A stretch of DNA of 64,000 nt. Origin: Chlorops oryzae. Lineage: Eukaryota > Arthropoda > Insecta > Diptera > Chloropidae. Below, one piece after another: positions 1-11,277 of the stretch; position 1 is the first letter of the stretch; each line of letters starts with the position of its first letter. Where the stretch lies: the NCBI GenBank assembly GCA_020466095.1, contig CM035808.1:11081163-11145162 (forward strand), written 5' to 3'. The translations under genes and the position numbers were made by a program. The notes beneath the pieces are model-generated. The model was given only the letters and a program-made list of their open reading frames with translations, ran no database searches and was not told where the DNA came from.

Positions 1-312
1 AAAATTAAGCTTGGGATTCACCCGAGAATTACATCTATACTGATTATAACCCCGTTTTTTTTCCATTTCGGACGCTCCGGAGACCCGGAATCGTGGCCGC
101 CGTGACGGCACCTTTTTTTTCACCACCAACTTTGAAGTCTCATTATCATCTTTTTGAACAGCCCACGTATCGAGGCAAAAAAATTTTTTTTATTTACTTT
201 GAACCTTTTGTAATACAATAAATAAAAAAAGTTTTCAATTATTCTTTGCGTTTTCAAATAAGAATTTTTTTTAAAAGGGTCCAAAAAACGGGTTTTCAAT
301 GAGAAGACCCCC
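1..312 (+). repeat. TTAA-flanked MITE family A, copy 1 (right part only)
   Basis: This is the 3' part of a family present in fuller form at 30556-31287 and 41211-43009. The segment containing GGACGCTCCGGAGACCCGG is almost identical in all three. It ends in TCAATGAGAAGACCCCC, the inverted form of the family's left end, and is followed by TTAA at 313-316. The window edge cuts off the left part. The terminal repeats and TTAA point to the piggyBac superfamily. I see no coding capacity. Confidence 0.85.
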
Positions 313-663
313 TTAAATCCGCACGGAAAAATTCTCCGGGAGCATTTAGAATCGCGCTGATAACCATATCGCCGGCTAAGAGTGTAAACCTTCTAGCTCA
401 CATTTGAGAAATTTTACAGGGAAGAAAAAAAAACTGCTTCAAATTTACATAAGGATTCGTATGCCTATCGGACTCCCGTTTAACTTTTTGACAGGAATTT
501 TTAGAAATTTGCGAGTCTCTTAAGGAATTAAGAGACTACAAGCTCTATTCCAAATGAATATTCCCGAGAATTTTTTCACTGGAAAGTTTTCTACGCGGAA
601 AAAAAAAGGTGCTCTAAATGTCAATATTAGTGAGAATGTGATGACCTTTGCATAAAAATGTAA

Positions 664-949
664 GAAAATCTGGAACCTGTGGAAACGCTTGAGACGTCAC
701 GCAACGTGTGGAGATGATTTTGAAAAATCACGAGGATCAATTTCATGATGTCCGTGTGTCTGCATACAGCCATCTCATCAATAAAGTGGAGCTATCTGGC
801 GCAACACTCGAACCGAGAATGAATCTCATGAGATCTTTTTTCACGTTCCCTCAAGACAATCGTATATTCTTAACACGTCTCTAAAAGCTGCACTTTTGGA
901 CAACACTGTTAACTGGCATTATGTGCGAACTACTAAGCTTGGACTATAG
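664..949 (+). pseudogene. Possible degraded coding remnant, family unknown
   Basis: Three consecutive open stretches in three plus-strand frames have coding-like composition. Frame from 664 reads NLEPVETLE. The frame open from 693 to 881 includes NHEDQFHDVRVSAYSHLI and GATLEPRMNLMRSFFTF. The frame through 881-946 reads LKAALLDNTVNWHYVRTTK and stops at TAG 947-949, about 20 bases before AATAAAATAAAA. The stretch is less AT-rich than its surroundings. I do not recognise the protein. It could be the decayed end of a retroposed or neighbouring gene, or of a transposon ORF. The broken frames argue against an intact gene. Confidence 0.35.
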
Positions 950-2748
950 AAGATAGAGACCCGAAATAAAATAAAATGTAATGCATTACCCAAATCAGCA
1001 AAACAACTTTAGTCGAGATCGGCTATGCTTATAGTGCTATACCCTTTGAAGGTCACCTTGGGGAGTCTTCTTTACATGTCCATTCAATAAAAAAATTCGC
1101 CATCAAACAACCTCAAATATTTTCCATGTTTACATATTACTTTATTGACCACATAATTATAATTTGTATACTTTTTACATAATGTTCCATTGTTTTCTGC
1201 TTTCAAATTTTTTAATATACTTGAGAGTTTGGTTTTTCTTTGTTTGTTTTCTTTTATTTGATTTTTTCTTTTTATTTTATTTGTTCTTTTTTATAACTCA
1301 TAAGAGATAAGTGTGATTGTTAGCAGGCTAAGCTTTAGACTTTAAATTTATGAGACATTTGTTTTTTTGTTTTTCTGTCTAATTCTATGATTACCGCGAT
1401 ATATATATGTATGTTGGTCTTGATGTTTTGATTATTTTGATAAATTGTAATTAAATCGTGCCTAAAATGCAGTCACATAAAACTGTTCCATCGACAAACA
1501 GCAAACTACTTGAGGTCTTCTCAAAGTTCATGTGTAAAATTAACGCTTCGGAAAGAGCTCTGATTGGTAGCTTAGTTTTTTAGCAAATATTTTCCATTTT
1601 GAAAACATAGAGTGCCCATTATCATGAATTTAGTATTCACCCAAAATTATTCCATTTTATTCCAAAAGCAATTACGATTGCAACTAACGATAGAGAGCAC
1701 GGAAAATAAAATCCATGATTGGGTATAATTAATTTTTTAATAGAAATGTATGAACTACAAAACTTTTACTACTTAATTCTTATATTAAATTTGGTCTAAA
1801 AAATTTTATTCCAATTTTGTATAAATGTTATTAAGTATAATTATACGTTCTAAAGAAAAAAAAAAAAAAGATATTACTAAGGTGTTCGATAACAAATTGC
1901 ATAATTTTGCTAAACGGGGGTGATGATGGTAGAAGTTTCGCAGGAAAATCGTTTCAATTTCCAATGGTTTAAGGAAAATATTTTCTCTAAATTTTTAGTT
2001 TTTAAACTAATTTGGAATCAATAAATTCGTAATAGGTGCTATAATCAAGTGTTGTTTGCATAGTCAGCGCGTTCACGTAGCGTGCTTATGGGCAATCATC
2101 CCAACTAGCAAGCTGTCAGCTTGATTAAGCTTTTCGTACTTAAATTTAAAAACAAAAAATCCCAAAAAAAAAAAAACATTTCGGTTTACTAAAGTCGCTT
2201 GTAATATTTCAACTAATTTTGTATAAATTTCATAAAATTTTGTACTTTGTTAGAAATTCATAGATATGAAGTTACCAATTTCAATTCAGAGCTTTCACAC
2301 TTCGTACCTTTGCTTGCTTTTTCCAACAAAATATATCAACTACAATCCAAAAATATCCGAATCCTATTTTCGTATCCAATTTTTCGTTTATCGATTTCCT
2401 TCAATGCCCGTTTAACTCTCATTCCTTGAATATTTTATGCCGAATCTTCTTAGTACTAAATGAAAATCTCATCGCGAAATTAACATGATTAGTTTTTTCC
2501 TTCATTTTTTGATTATTTTTTAAATTTTTTTTTTTTTTTTTTTTTGAATATTCATAATCAATTTTAACGTTATAACGACGCCATTTTTTTAAAAATTATA
2601 TTGCGTCTATATTTTATTTTCATTAATTTATTCAAAAAGCATATTTTACTATACTTTTAATTACTAATGTGAATACTTTCATAAATTGCACATATGTGTG
2701 TGATTCGAGTGTTCTGTCTTGCTCGTTCTCATTGATTTGATTCTAATA
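950..2748. other. AT-rich non-coding stretch
   Basis: The DNA is strongly AT-biased, with T runs and A runs (for example 1857-1869 and 2525-2545). No ORF here has plausible protein composition. A 23-base sequence beginning TGCTCGTTCTCATTGA at 2720 recurs at 3186, on the far side of the MITE at 2749-3164. Otherwise I see nothing. Confidence 0.6.
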
Positions 2749-3164
2749 GGCCGTTTACATATGTCGTTTTATTTGCGTTTTAGCAACTTTGCCCGTTTTA
2801 GCACTAAAACAACTTAGATTTTTCCCGTTTTATCATATAAAACTAAAACGAGAAACTTTCCTGTTTTCATTTAAAACAAGTCGCTAAACAAGATAAATCC
2901 TGCTTATAACTGATAAAAATATCGAAATCTGAGTGTCATCGCTATAAAAATGCAAAACATTTGGTAATTGAAATTTCTAATTTAAAGATTTTGAGGTTGT
3001 TTCCACAACCAATGTAGAAAACGAATTTCTAATTTGCATATTAAATTTACAAATCAATATAGTATAACCACAAAATGACAAAACGACATGCGCATATGTA
3101 AACACGTTTTGACTTAGTCGTTTTAGCTTAAACGAGTAGCGCTAAAACGTATATGTAAATGCCC
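2749..3164. repeat. MITE with TA target duplication
   Basis: The left end reads GGCCGTTTACATATGTCGTT and the right end, inverted, GGGCATTTACATATACGTTT. These are imperfect terminal inverted repeats, flanked on both sides by TA (2747-2748 and 3165-3166). The interior repeats variants of CGTTTTAGC and has no ORF. The TA duplication fits the Tc1/mariner group, but the family is not assigned. Confidence 0.65.
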
Positions 3165-3947
3165 TATAAAGAACGTTCCCTTTATTGCTCGTTCTCATTG
3201 ATTTGATTGCAAAGAACGTTCCGTTTATGTTCCTTTAAACTGAGTAACGTCTTAACCAGTTGGACACACAAAAATTGCTATAATAATTTCATTTCGTTCT
3301 CCATATTCTCGATTTGATTCTAATGGAGAATATGATTACAATTTGAAAATTCTTGTACATTTGATAATATGTTATGCCTATTTAGTACATTATTTTAAGT
3401 TATTACATTTCATTTCGTTCTACTTACATTAAATTAATAATTATTTTGTTTAAATTTTATTTGTTGTGTTGTAGCGTTAATGTTTCATTCATTATTGATA
3501 CCAAAAATATTCATATTTTATATACAGCTATATTATTTGGCACATATTGCACTGCCTCGAACCGAAATAGAGGAATTCAACAAAAGTTTTAAAAACTTAT
3601 TCAAATTTCTAAATATTAAAATTTCAATCAATTTTGAATAGAATAACATCGTTTCTGAATTATTATTTCTGATTTCTAACAAATTTAATCATATGAAAAA
3701 CAAGTTTCAAAGACGACAAACCAAAACAAAATGGGGTCAAAGAGTTGTAACAGTTTTCGTGAAAAAAAAATTTTTTTTTATGACATATCTTTAATCGTTT
3801 TGGTTAATCACTTTTAATTGAATGCAAATTAAAGTACCTAAAAGTGGAAATATTTCATTGCTGACAAAATTGAACAAAAACAACTTTAATTCCAATCTAT
3901 TTGGATAATGTCGGGAACTTTACAGTCTCGGAAAGCGTTTTATTTTA
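3165..3947. other. AT-rich non-coding stretch with small duplications
   Basis: Motifs GAACGTTCC and CTCGTTCTCATTGATTTGATT are duplicated around 3170-3310. The remainder is AT-rich without coding signal. Confidence 0.5.
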
Positions 3948-4333
3948 AAGGGACTATCTCCAAGCTCTGTCAGAAATGAAAAACTTCATATAAAAAAAAA
4001 ACACTTCAGAAATGAATCAGAAATTTTCTGAATTGTCTTTTTATACTTATGAAGTTTTTCAATTCTGTTGCACTTCAGAAATGTAGGCCGATTCTAAATA
4101 TTCCCCAGGAGTTTTTCCCTAGAAAATTTTCTATGCGAAAAAAGGAAGGTTTCTAAGCGTTAATTACAGAAAAAATGTGATGACCGACCTTTTCTTAAAA
4201 ATATTCTTAATAATTGATTCCTTAATATTCGTTTGCCCAGTGAGCTTAGAAAGATAGAATTCTTTTCAATTCCGCACGGAAAAACTGCTGGGGAATATTT
4301 AGAATCGGGCTTCATTTCTGACAAATAGCCCCT
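3948..4333. repeat. MITE with inner and outer inverted arms
   Basis: Outer ends pair imperfectly. The left contains CTGTCAGAAATGAA (from about 3968) and the right TTCATTTCTGACA (to 4323), next to AGGGACTAT on the left and ATAGCCCCT on the right. Inner arms pair well: GATTCTAAATATTCCCCAG (about 4089-4107) with CTGGGGAATATTTAGAATC (about 4288-4306). No ORF. Related single ends lie at 317-365 and 60831-60875, so the family is dispersed. Confidence 0.65.
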
Positions 4334-4389
4334 TATATTAAAATATCCCGAGGTTTTTAGCTTTCGAAAAAACTGTTAATAAACCAATC

Positions 4390-4498
4390 ACCTCTATTCT
4401 GGAAAATATTTCACGTGAACTTTTCCGCCAGTTTCAATAGAAGTTTGTATGGAAACTGGCGGAAAAGTTCACTCGAAATATTATTCAGAACAGGGGCG
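4390..4498. repeat. Long hairpin (inverted repeat, 15-base loop)
   Basis: Arms of about 46 bases (4390-4435 and 4451-4498) are nearly complementary around a 15-base loop. The part next to the loop, GTGAACTTTTCCGCCAGTTTC pairing with GAAACTGGCGGAAAAGTTCAC, is perfect. The size resembles a microRNA precursor, but terminal-repeat MITE remnants look the same. The sequence does not separate the two. Confidence 0.6.
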
Positions 4499-5940
4499 AA
4501 TGTTGAATTGTTTTCTACATGTCCTTGTATGTCATATTAAATGAAATTTCAATTAAATTCCAATTTAATACAGTTTTCACTAACAGTTCCAAAATAAAAT
4601 GTCCTGGTCAAGTCGAAGTTATGTTATGCCAAACTATGAATTGGGACTTGGACAAGATATGCTAAATTCATTCTTTCTCCAAAATAGAAAAATAGAAAAA
4701 TATTAATCTTCGTTCAATCAGTAAATTTAAAGCCAATAAAACAAAATTCAAGCGGCAAAAAATTCTACGAATCAATCGAAACTGAAAAGTACTAAAAAAA
4801 AAAAAAATAAAAATAAAAAATAACGAAATAAAAGACAATGAATAACTTTTTTAAATAAACCATTTTTCTATATTTGTATTTAAACTATTTTAAAAAGTAA
4901 AACAAACAAATAATTGCCAACTAAATATTATTATTATAATTATATAAAATGGTATATTAAATTATGAAAATTGAATACAAGTAAAAAGCTTAGCCACTAT
5001 TAAATAAACAATTTAAAGAGCAAAGAAAAAAGGCTTAATTCTTTAAGTTGAGAAGAAAATACAAGTATTTGTTGTAACAATTAAAAAATCAAAATTTTTT
5101 CAAACAAAAAAATAAGCTGCAAATGTTTGTTCTTGTTCAAAACGAATTACGATAAATGTTTCACTTAACGACAAAAAAACAAATTTCTCTTGTGTTTTTT
5201 TGGATTCTGGAATTAATTTCGAATTTTTTTTTTTTAATTTCGAACGCTGAATTTTGATCTAGCATAAAATTTTCTTAATTTTTTAAATTTTTTTAAACGA
5301 TATTAAGTTTTCGAAGGCATAAAAGATTGCAGTTATAAATTGATGAATTGGAAGAAAATTCCTTTAAAGAAACAATAACGATATAGCGTAAGATAGCTTC
5401 AACAATCTCTTCATTCGTCGTAGATTTTCTTGGTTTTTTTTTTTTTGTTTCGAGAGGATAAGTTACTTGAAAAGCCAGTTTGTTTAATATGATATCAAAT
5501 TAAAAGTAGTTTTTCAGCATTGATTATACTTTTCGGAGACTTTTCTCAAACCCAGAAATTCTATTTAACCCGAATCGAGCTTATTTCAAATCGAATTCAA
5601 AATTGACTTAGAGTTTTCTTAAGCGAGAGCAAAATTATTCGTTTTTTTTTTTGTACACTTTTGGATTTCAATTGAGCTAAAAAAAAATTCATTTCTCGAT
5701 TAATATTTTTTTTTTAATAGAAACCATTCTTAATCCGATTAGTTTTTGCAACTACAGTTTGAAGGTAACTGGCCCCGTTAAGTATTTTTTTTTTTTTGAA
5801 GAAGCTTAAAGATTTTGTCATATACCTTCTAGTTTTTATGGTATATTTAATAATAAAATAATTATTTTATATTTAAAGAAAAAAAAAAAAAGAATTATTT
5901 TTCCAACTTAATCGTTATTATAAAATATTTTCTTTAGAAT
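4499..5940. other. AT-rich non-coding stretch downstream of the midnolin gene
   Basis: Extreme AT content with many A and T runs and no ORF with protein-like composition. It may include more distal 3' UTR of the minus-strand gene, since minus-strand AATAAA-like hexamers are frequent, but these are also expected by chance at this composition. Confidence 0.5.
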
Positions 5941-6444
5941 TTTATTTTAAAGTAAAATTTTTGCTATTATTAAAGTGGAAGCAGCTTTTCAAATTCCTTT
6001 AAAACTCATATTTATAAGTAGATTTTTAGTACTAACAATTTAACAAGAAGACTCAATACATTTTTAAAATATTTAATATATAAGTAGGTGTGTTTGTGTG
6101 TGTGTGTGTGTGTGTATGTGTTTGGTGTTTACATTTTCTCATTGCTTGTTTTTTCATTTTCTTTTAATAAGTATGTATCTAATAAATGCTACGAGGACAT
6201 AAATTGTTTAAATCACTTAAAATCATAATAACAGAATTCAGGGAGGGAAGGGAAATTTTAGTGAGATACTTTTTTCATATTTCTTTCCTTTCGGGTTTTG
6301 CTGGTTTTTGGTGGGCTAAGCGACAACAAAAAACAAGTCTCAGCTTTTTTAAGTGTTATTGCTGCTGCTGCTGTGATTGCTCCTGCTTCGGCTCCGCTGC
6401 TAGAGATGCTGCTATTTTGAGAATATTTGTAGGCGCAGTATTTT
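5941..6444 (-). other. Candidate 3' untranslated region of midnolin/stuxnet
   Basis: This follows the TAG stop at 6445-6447. The first canonical AATAAA on the minus strand is at 5941-5946 (TTTATT on plus), giving a 3' UTR of about 500 bases. ATTAAA variants lie nearer, around 6070 and 6165. A (GT) repeat at 6088-6116 falls inside. The cleavage site cannot be fixed from sequence. Confidence 0.4.
6088..6116. repeat. (GT)n microsatellite
   Basis: A slightly interrupted GT dinucleotide array in the probable 3' UTR of the minus-strand gene. Confidence 0.85.
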
Positions 6445-7236
6445 CTAAGCGGCCGTATCGACCTCTTCAACAATATGATTCGGTGATACTTCACTGGGTG
6501 GTGGTGCGGTATTAAGTGGTTTACTATTAGCACTGCTTGTATTCTTTAACGATGATGATGCTAGTGCCGCAGCAGCGGCGACTTTCGTTGCACTTGTTTG
6601 AGCTTCATTGATTTCTGTGCTGCTGCCATTTGTGGTCGCTGTTGCTGTCGCCCCACCAACAACACGTGCCCCATACGGTGAGCCCTTAATTTTTCGTGCC
6701 TCACGCTTTTGCTTGCGCTGCTGCATAACGAGACGCAATTGATCGAGCTTCGATTTGGTGCGCAGCATTTCCATTTCGCTCAGGCATTTCTGGCATGTTT
6801 GCTCGCGTTCCAGCTCAACTGTTTCGCTACCTTCAGCAGCAACATTACGAAAGCGACAACTGCAAACGTTGCGATCGTTTGCGACAAACACATTCGAAGA
6901 CGACGATGACGACGACAACGACGACGATGACTCTGTGGGACTGAAGCTGGCACCACCAATCTTATTGCTATTCTGTTGTACATTCGGGCAGCAGGCAAAG
7001 TTTGAAGATTTCATTGTGGTCTTATTGCTGCCATTGCTGCTGGCGTAGTGTCCATTGCATTCTCCGTAATTGCAATTGGTTGAACTATTCGGTGCTGTGG
7101 CATTGATCGGAGTGCTATTGCTGGCGCCATTGCTGCTATTGATGTTACTTTGATTTGAATGATGACCGAAGAGTGTATGGGTTTTTAGGCATTTTACGCA
7201 GGACTGACTATGCGAATGCGAGTGTTTCAATTGTAG
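6445..7236 (-). CDS. stx: Midnolin/stuxnet, last coding exon (C-terminal part)
   Basis: This exon encodes the final 263 residues and ends at TAG 6445-6447. The acceptor is CTCCGTGCAG just before CTACAATTG at 7236, and the phase is 0, matching the upstream exon. It opens with a His/Ser stretch and a CVKC motif, then an Asn/Ser-rich linker. Next come a second Cys cluster (CSCRF, CQKC) and a basic amphipathic segment at about 6688-6789, LDQLRLVMQQRKQKREARK. Human midnolin has a matching C-terminal helix that binds the proteasome. The Ala/Ser/Thr tail ends VEEVDTAA. In mammals midnolin carries nuclear substrates to the proteasome without ubiquitin. Drosophila Stuxnet promotes Polycomb degradation. 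Plus-strand ORFs over this exon are shadows. Confidence 0.9.
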   Translation of the reverse strand, partial: LQLKHSHSHSQSCVKCLKTHTLFGHHSNQSNINSSNGASNSTPINATAPNSSTNCNYGECNGHYASSNGSNKTTMKSSNFACCPNVQQNSNKIGGASFSPTESSSSLSSSSSSSNVFVANDRNVCSCRFRNVAAEGSETVELEREQTCQKCLSEMEMLRTKSKLDQLRLVMQQRKQKREARKIKGSPYGARVVGGATATATTNGSSTEINEAQTSATKVAAAAALASSSLKNTSSANSKPLNTAPPPSEVSPNHIVEEVDTAA

Positions 7237-7440
7237 CTGCACGGAGGGAAAGAGAAAACGGAAAGTTAAAATTATATAAAAAGAAAATCAAAAATACGTT
7301 CACTGAGTGTAAGAAAAAAAAAAAAAAAATCGACAGGTTTTTAGGAGGGTTAATAAAATTTCTTTAGTATAGTTTTAGGCACTATTTAAACATTTAGTGC
7401 AAAAAATTAGTAGAAAGTAACATACAATTTACAAACTTAC
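7237..7440 (-). other. 204-bp intron of midnolin/stuxnet
   Basis: On the minus strand it begins GTAAGTTTG after CAG and ends CCGTGCAG. It is phase 0 and joins ...SRSKQ to LQLKHSH. It contains an A-run (7314-7328) and nothing else visible. Confidence 0.9.
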
Positions 7441-9620
7441 CTGTTTGCTGCGTGAACTGCTTGCAAATGCGGCAATATTGCTTCCAGCGCTTGAGGAGGA
7501 TGATCCACTTGAGCCAGCTGGTGACTCGAAACTGATTCTAGATGGGCGACTATAAGGCGGCGTGGCACTAAGTAAATCATTAAGGATATGAATGACCGTT
7601 GAAATGTCACGTTTCGGACGACCGTATCGGTCCTGCAGGGCCGGATTAAGTGTGCCAGAGAATGTGCCCGAATAGATGCCTTTGCCGTGATTCTTCATCG
7701 ATTCGATAACCGCACCGGAGCCGATTTTATTTGTTGTATTCTCGGCACTGGAGAGATCGATTTTATTTGTGAAGACCTCTTTCGAAAGTTTCCTCAGAGT
7801 TTGCGTTAGATTGCGCGAAGCCTCGGCTAAAGTACGCGTATCGGTTGACATCATAACGGTGTCATCCCCCCCATCGACTGGATGTGACGAGCTACTGCTG
7901 CGTCCATTAACATTTTGACTTGTTGACGACGTTGGTGTGCTATTATTGCTGCTGCTGTGCTTATATTATTATTGTTGCCGGTGACAGACGTTGTTGAATT
8001 CATCATTGAATCGTCGGAAGCAAAGCCGCTGTCATTGGAGGCGGGCGAGGTATTTGAAGAAGAAAGCGACGTGCAGCGCGCTGATTGATTTGGTGCTTTC
8101 GGACGCACAATTGCCGCTGAAGAGGAAGTACTTGTTGGTGACCCACCACCATCACCATCACCACCGCCACCACCAGTTGCATTATTATTATGATGATAGT
8201 GATGGTGATGATGGTGGTGATGATGATGGTGACGATGCTTTGAACGCACAATCGGATTGTTTGCGGTTTTATGCAGCAGCATCGATGCCGATGAAGCAGT
8301 CGTGGCGATTCCGACTGCTGTTTTATTCGGTGTACTTGCCGCTAGAGCAGTAGTAGAACGTTGTGCTGGAACACTACTACTACTACTACTGCTACTATTA
8401 GACATTGTGATGTCTTGACTGCGTGTTAGGCAGCAAGATGATTCAATGCAGCTCTTCGGACCGCTCGATGCATTCAAACGTGTGCATAGACATGATGTTA
8501 GTTTAGCTGCGATCGGATCCTGACAGGAAAGCATTTGTGGAGACATTGCAGACGTTGGAACGTTACCGTTACCGATGTTGACGACGCTGCTTCCGGTGAC
8601 GGCGGTCGGCGGCGACGATGCGGTGGCAACTGTTGGTGTACTCAGCATGTTTGTTCCGTGTACGGTAGGAGGAATGTTTTTAATAGTTGTCGTCGTCGTC
8701 TCGATTGGTGACGAAGAGACAAGATTGGAGAGCGACTTAATGGGAGATTGCTCAAGTATGGCAGCATCGGAAGCGTTATGGGCAGCTGGGTAATTGCTCA
8801 TCTTGCTATTGTTGATGGCGCTAGCGTTTGCGGGCGGCAGTACTTGTGTTGTGGAACGAAGACCTTGACTGTTTGTGACTGGAGATGCTGCTGCATTCAT
8901 TGCTGATGCAATGCTCTGATTGATTGCCGACGCTAGACGTGCGGGCTGCGACATCGCAAGGCTCTTGACGATATTCTGTAAATTCTCGAAATCGCGCTTG
9001 CTAAGAAACGAACTTAGATCGGAGCCCTTGATAATGGGTGGTGTGCTGCCGCTGCCGTTGCTGCTGATGACTGTTCGAGCGGCCGCAGCGCTGCCGCTGC
9101 CGCTGCCATTGCCTAGCGATATACGATTTAGAGTTTCTGGTGCAGCTGTTAGATCTCCATTGGCCTTACGGACCATCGTTATGGGCACGGAAGAATTTGT
9201 GGACGACGAGGGCGATGATGACGGTCCCATGGCAGTTTGACTTGTTGCTGCTGGATTGGATGTCTGGACGCCAGCAGTACGATTGTTGTGGTGATGATGA
9301 TGATGGTGATGATGATGCGTATGATGATTCCCGAGCGTCGAAGCAGAACCACCCCCACCAGCAACTGTGCCAATTCGTGTGGCACGCTGACTGGATGAAC
9401 GTAAACGCGAGGAATTAAAATTGCTACCGTTGACATTATAGCCGGATGCGGCATTATTTCCTGCCGGATTCACCGTACTCAATTGCAATTGAATCAACAT
9501 CATATGATCGCCGAGACGCATGCTCAAGTTCAATGGCGTCTTGCCGCTGAGGAAATCATTCACCTGCGAATCGTTGAGGGATTCCAACGCTTGCATCACG
9601 GTATTCTCCGGCCGTTGTGC
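7441..9620 (-). CDS. stx: Midnolin/stuxnet, large central coding exon with an apparent frameshift
   Basis: The acceptor CTCTCGTAG precedes GCACAACGG at 9620, and the exon reads [15 protein letters not shown] in phase 0 from the previous exon. [19 protein letters not shown] and [12 protein letters not shown] (9599-9483) match the first half of midnolin's Catch region. [25 protein letters not shown] and [20 protein letters not shown] (7552-7719) match the second half. Between them lies a long linker with two His runs, Ser and Asn runs and a Cys cluster (SCLCTRL, SSCCL). The frame from 9620 runs to a stop at 7851, while the conserved second half is in another frame. The exon is 2180 bases, one short of a multiple of three although both borders are phase 0. 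One missing base near 7964, in an AAT-repeat stretch, explains both facts. The donor is CAG before GTAAGT at 7435-7440. Confidence 0.92.
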
Positions 9621-11277
9621 CTACGAGAGCGAGCGCGAGAGAGAAAGAGATAAATGAGAAACAATTAGCACCTTATGTATATATGTATGTATGTATGTAT
9701 ATTGGAAAATGGTAGAAAAAAAAAACAATCAATATAAACCATGATCTCTTGAATTATTTGCTTGGCTTTTTGCCTCACTGGGGTTTAAAGAAAAAAAAAA
9801 AGAAGAAAAAAAAAGCAGTGGGTGTGTCGTCATTGTCATCGGTCATTTAATGTGCGAAATGTCGTAGTGTCGTAAGAGTTCGGTGCTCGCGTGAGAGCTT
9901 TTCCTTTTTTGGTTGAGCGATGAGAAGTAGTATGACAGTCGCCCGGTGGCCGGCGGCCGGGCTGCTGCTCGACTCGCTGCGTTACGTAATTCCACATCGC
10001 ATTTGTGGGTGCAGCAGGCGTGACGCGTGACGCGTTCTCAATTCAAATGGACTACATACATATAAATGTACATATTTAAATACGTCCAGTGGGGCTGGCT
10101 GGCTGGCTGCAGCTGCTTGTCAGCGAGAGTAGGTGGGTCAATGTCAGTGTCACAGTTGCAGTCGCCGGCAAGGAAGATCGCTGCGAACACTGACTGTTGT
10201 CGAAGTCGTAAAAAATAAATAAAAAAATAAATAAAAAAAATAAAAAAAATATTTGCTTTCGCTTTGCCGCATTACATCGCGCTCTCTGGATGTACAACAA
10301 TCAACGCAACTGTCCGTTTTTGGGAGCAAAGCATTTAGCAAACACTTGTGGGCGTTATGCAAACCTAAGTGTATCAAAGAAAAGTACATACACATGTACA
10401 CACATGGTTCATTGGTAGTGGGGGGGAATGCGGTCATCGAGGCGATATAAAATACAAAAAGCTCTGTTCATTGATATTTAGAAACGAATGTGGGCTGTAC
10501 TTTCTGTAACGGTTCTAATATCAATTGGTCTTGTTTTTTTCTTCTCAATTAATTTTTTTTTTTTTCTTGTAAAATATAGCCACGGCAGGTTCATTAAGAA
10601 TATTTTTTTTTTGTTATGAATGTGAAGATCTCCGAGAGACTTGAAAATGAAGATGAATGAATTAATGAATCAATGAGTTAAAATGTTGTTTGTACATAAA
10701 CAGAACACAAAGACGTTTAATTAAAAGAGCACTGGAAAAAATGAATGAAATATTCTATCATAATAATAAAAAAAAAAATATCGAATTGTCGTCTAATTAG
10801 AAATTTTATTCCGTCATAAAGTCTTTGATGTTTGAAATGAAAATTAATAAAATGAGGCAGTTTTAGTTGAATGGGACATTTGGAATTACGGCAGCTTTGG
10901 TTTCTCAAAAAAAAAAAAAAAAAAAAAATAAAAAATCAAGCTTCGGATTTATGTACGAGGGTTGTTTTATAAATCAATATGGTTTATACACTTTTTGTCT
11001 ATATAAAGAGGCATCATAAAAAATTTCTCCCTATTCGGATTAATGCTTTTGTGGTAGTGAACTGTGAGTGAGTAATGATCTTTTTTTTTGAACTTTTAAG
11101 AGTTATTTTCAAACGAGATCTGTCATTTTAATGGAGGCGTTTCATATGTAGGTACAGTGAAACTTCCATAACTTGAATCAATATTATCTAAAGATTTTGT
11201 TGGAAATTTATATGAAAAGCTTAGGGCATATTAAAAGGGTAGCTTTTTAGTCTTTATACCTTGCACTAGGATAATTA
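9621..11277. other. Intron segment beside the large exon, with a GC-rich patch
   Basis: A TATG microsatellite lies near 9676-9700. From about 9880 to 10190 the sequence is unusually GC-rich for this window (CCCGGTGGCCGGCGGCC near 9941, GTGACGCGTGACGCG near 10020) with no ORF of coding character, so it is a candidate regulatory patch. Beyond it are A/T runs, including a long A run at 10907-10928. No gene seen. Confidence 0.35.

Noticed and set aside
7991..9454. Plus-strand and alternative minus-strand frames over the midnolin exon
   Set aside because: Shadows of the real minus-strand frame, which has domain matches and splice sites.
9599..9599. Position 9599 as the translation start of the gene
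   Set aside because: The codon there is GTG inside the conserved VMQALESL. The frame continues upstream to a clear splice acceptor, and the upstream exon joins in phase.
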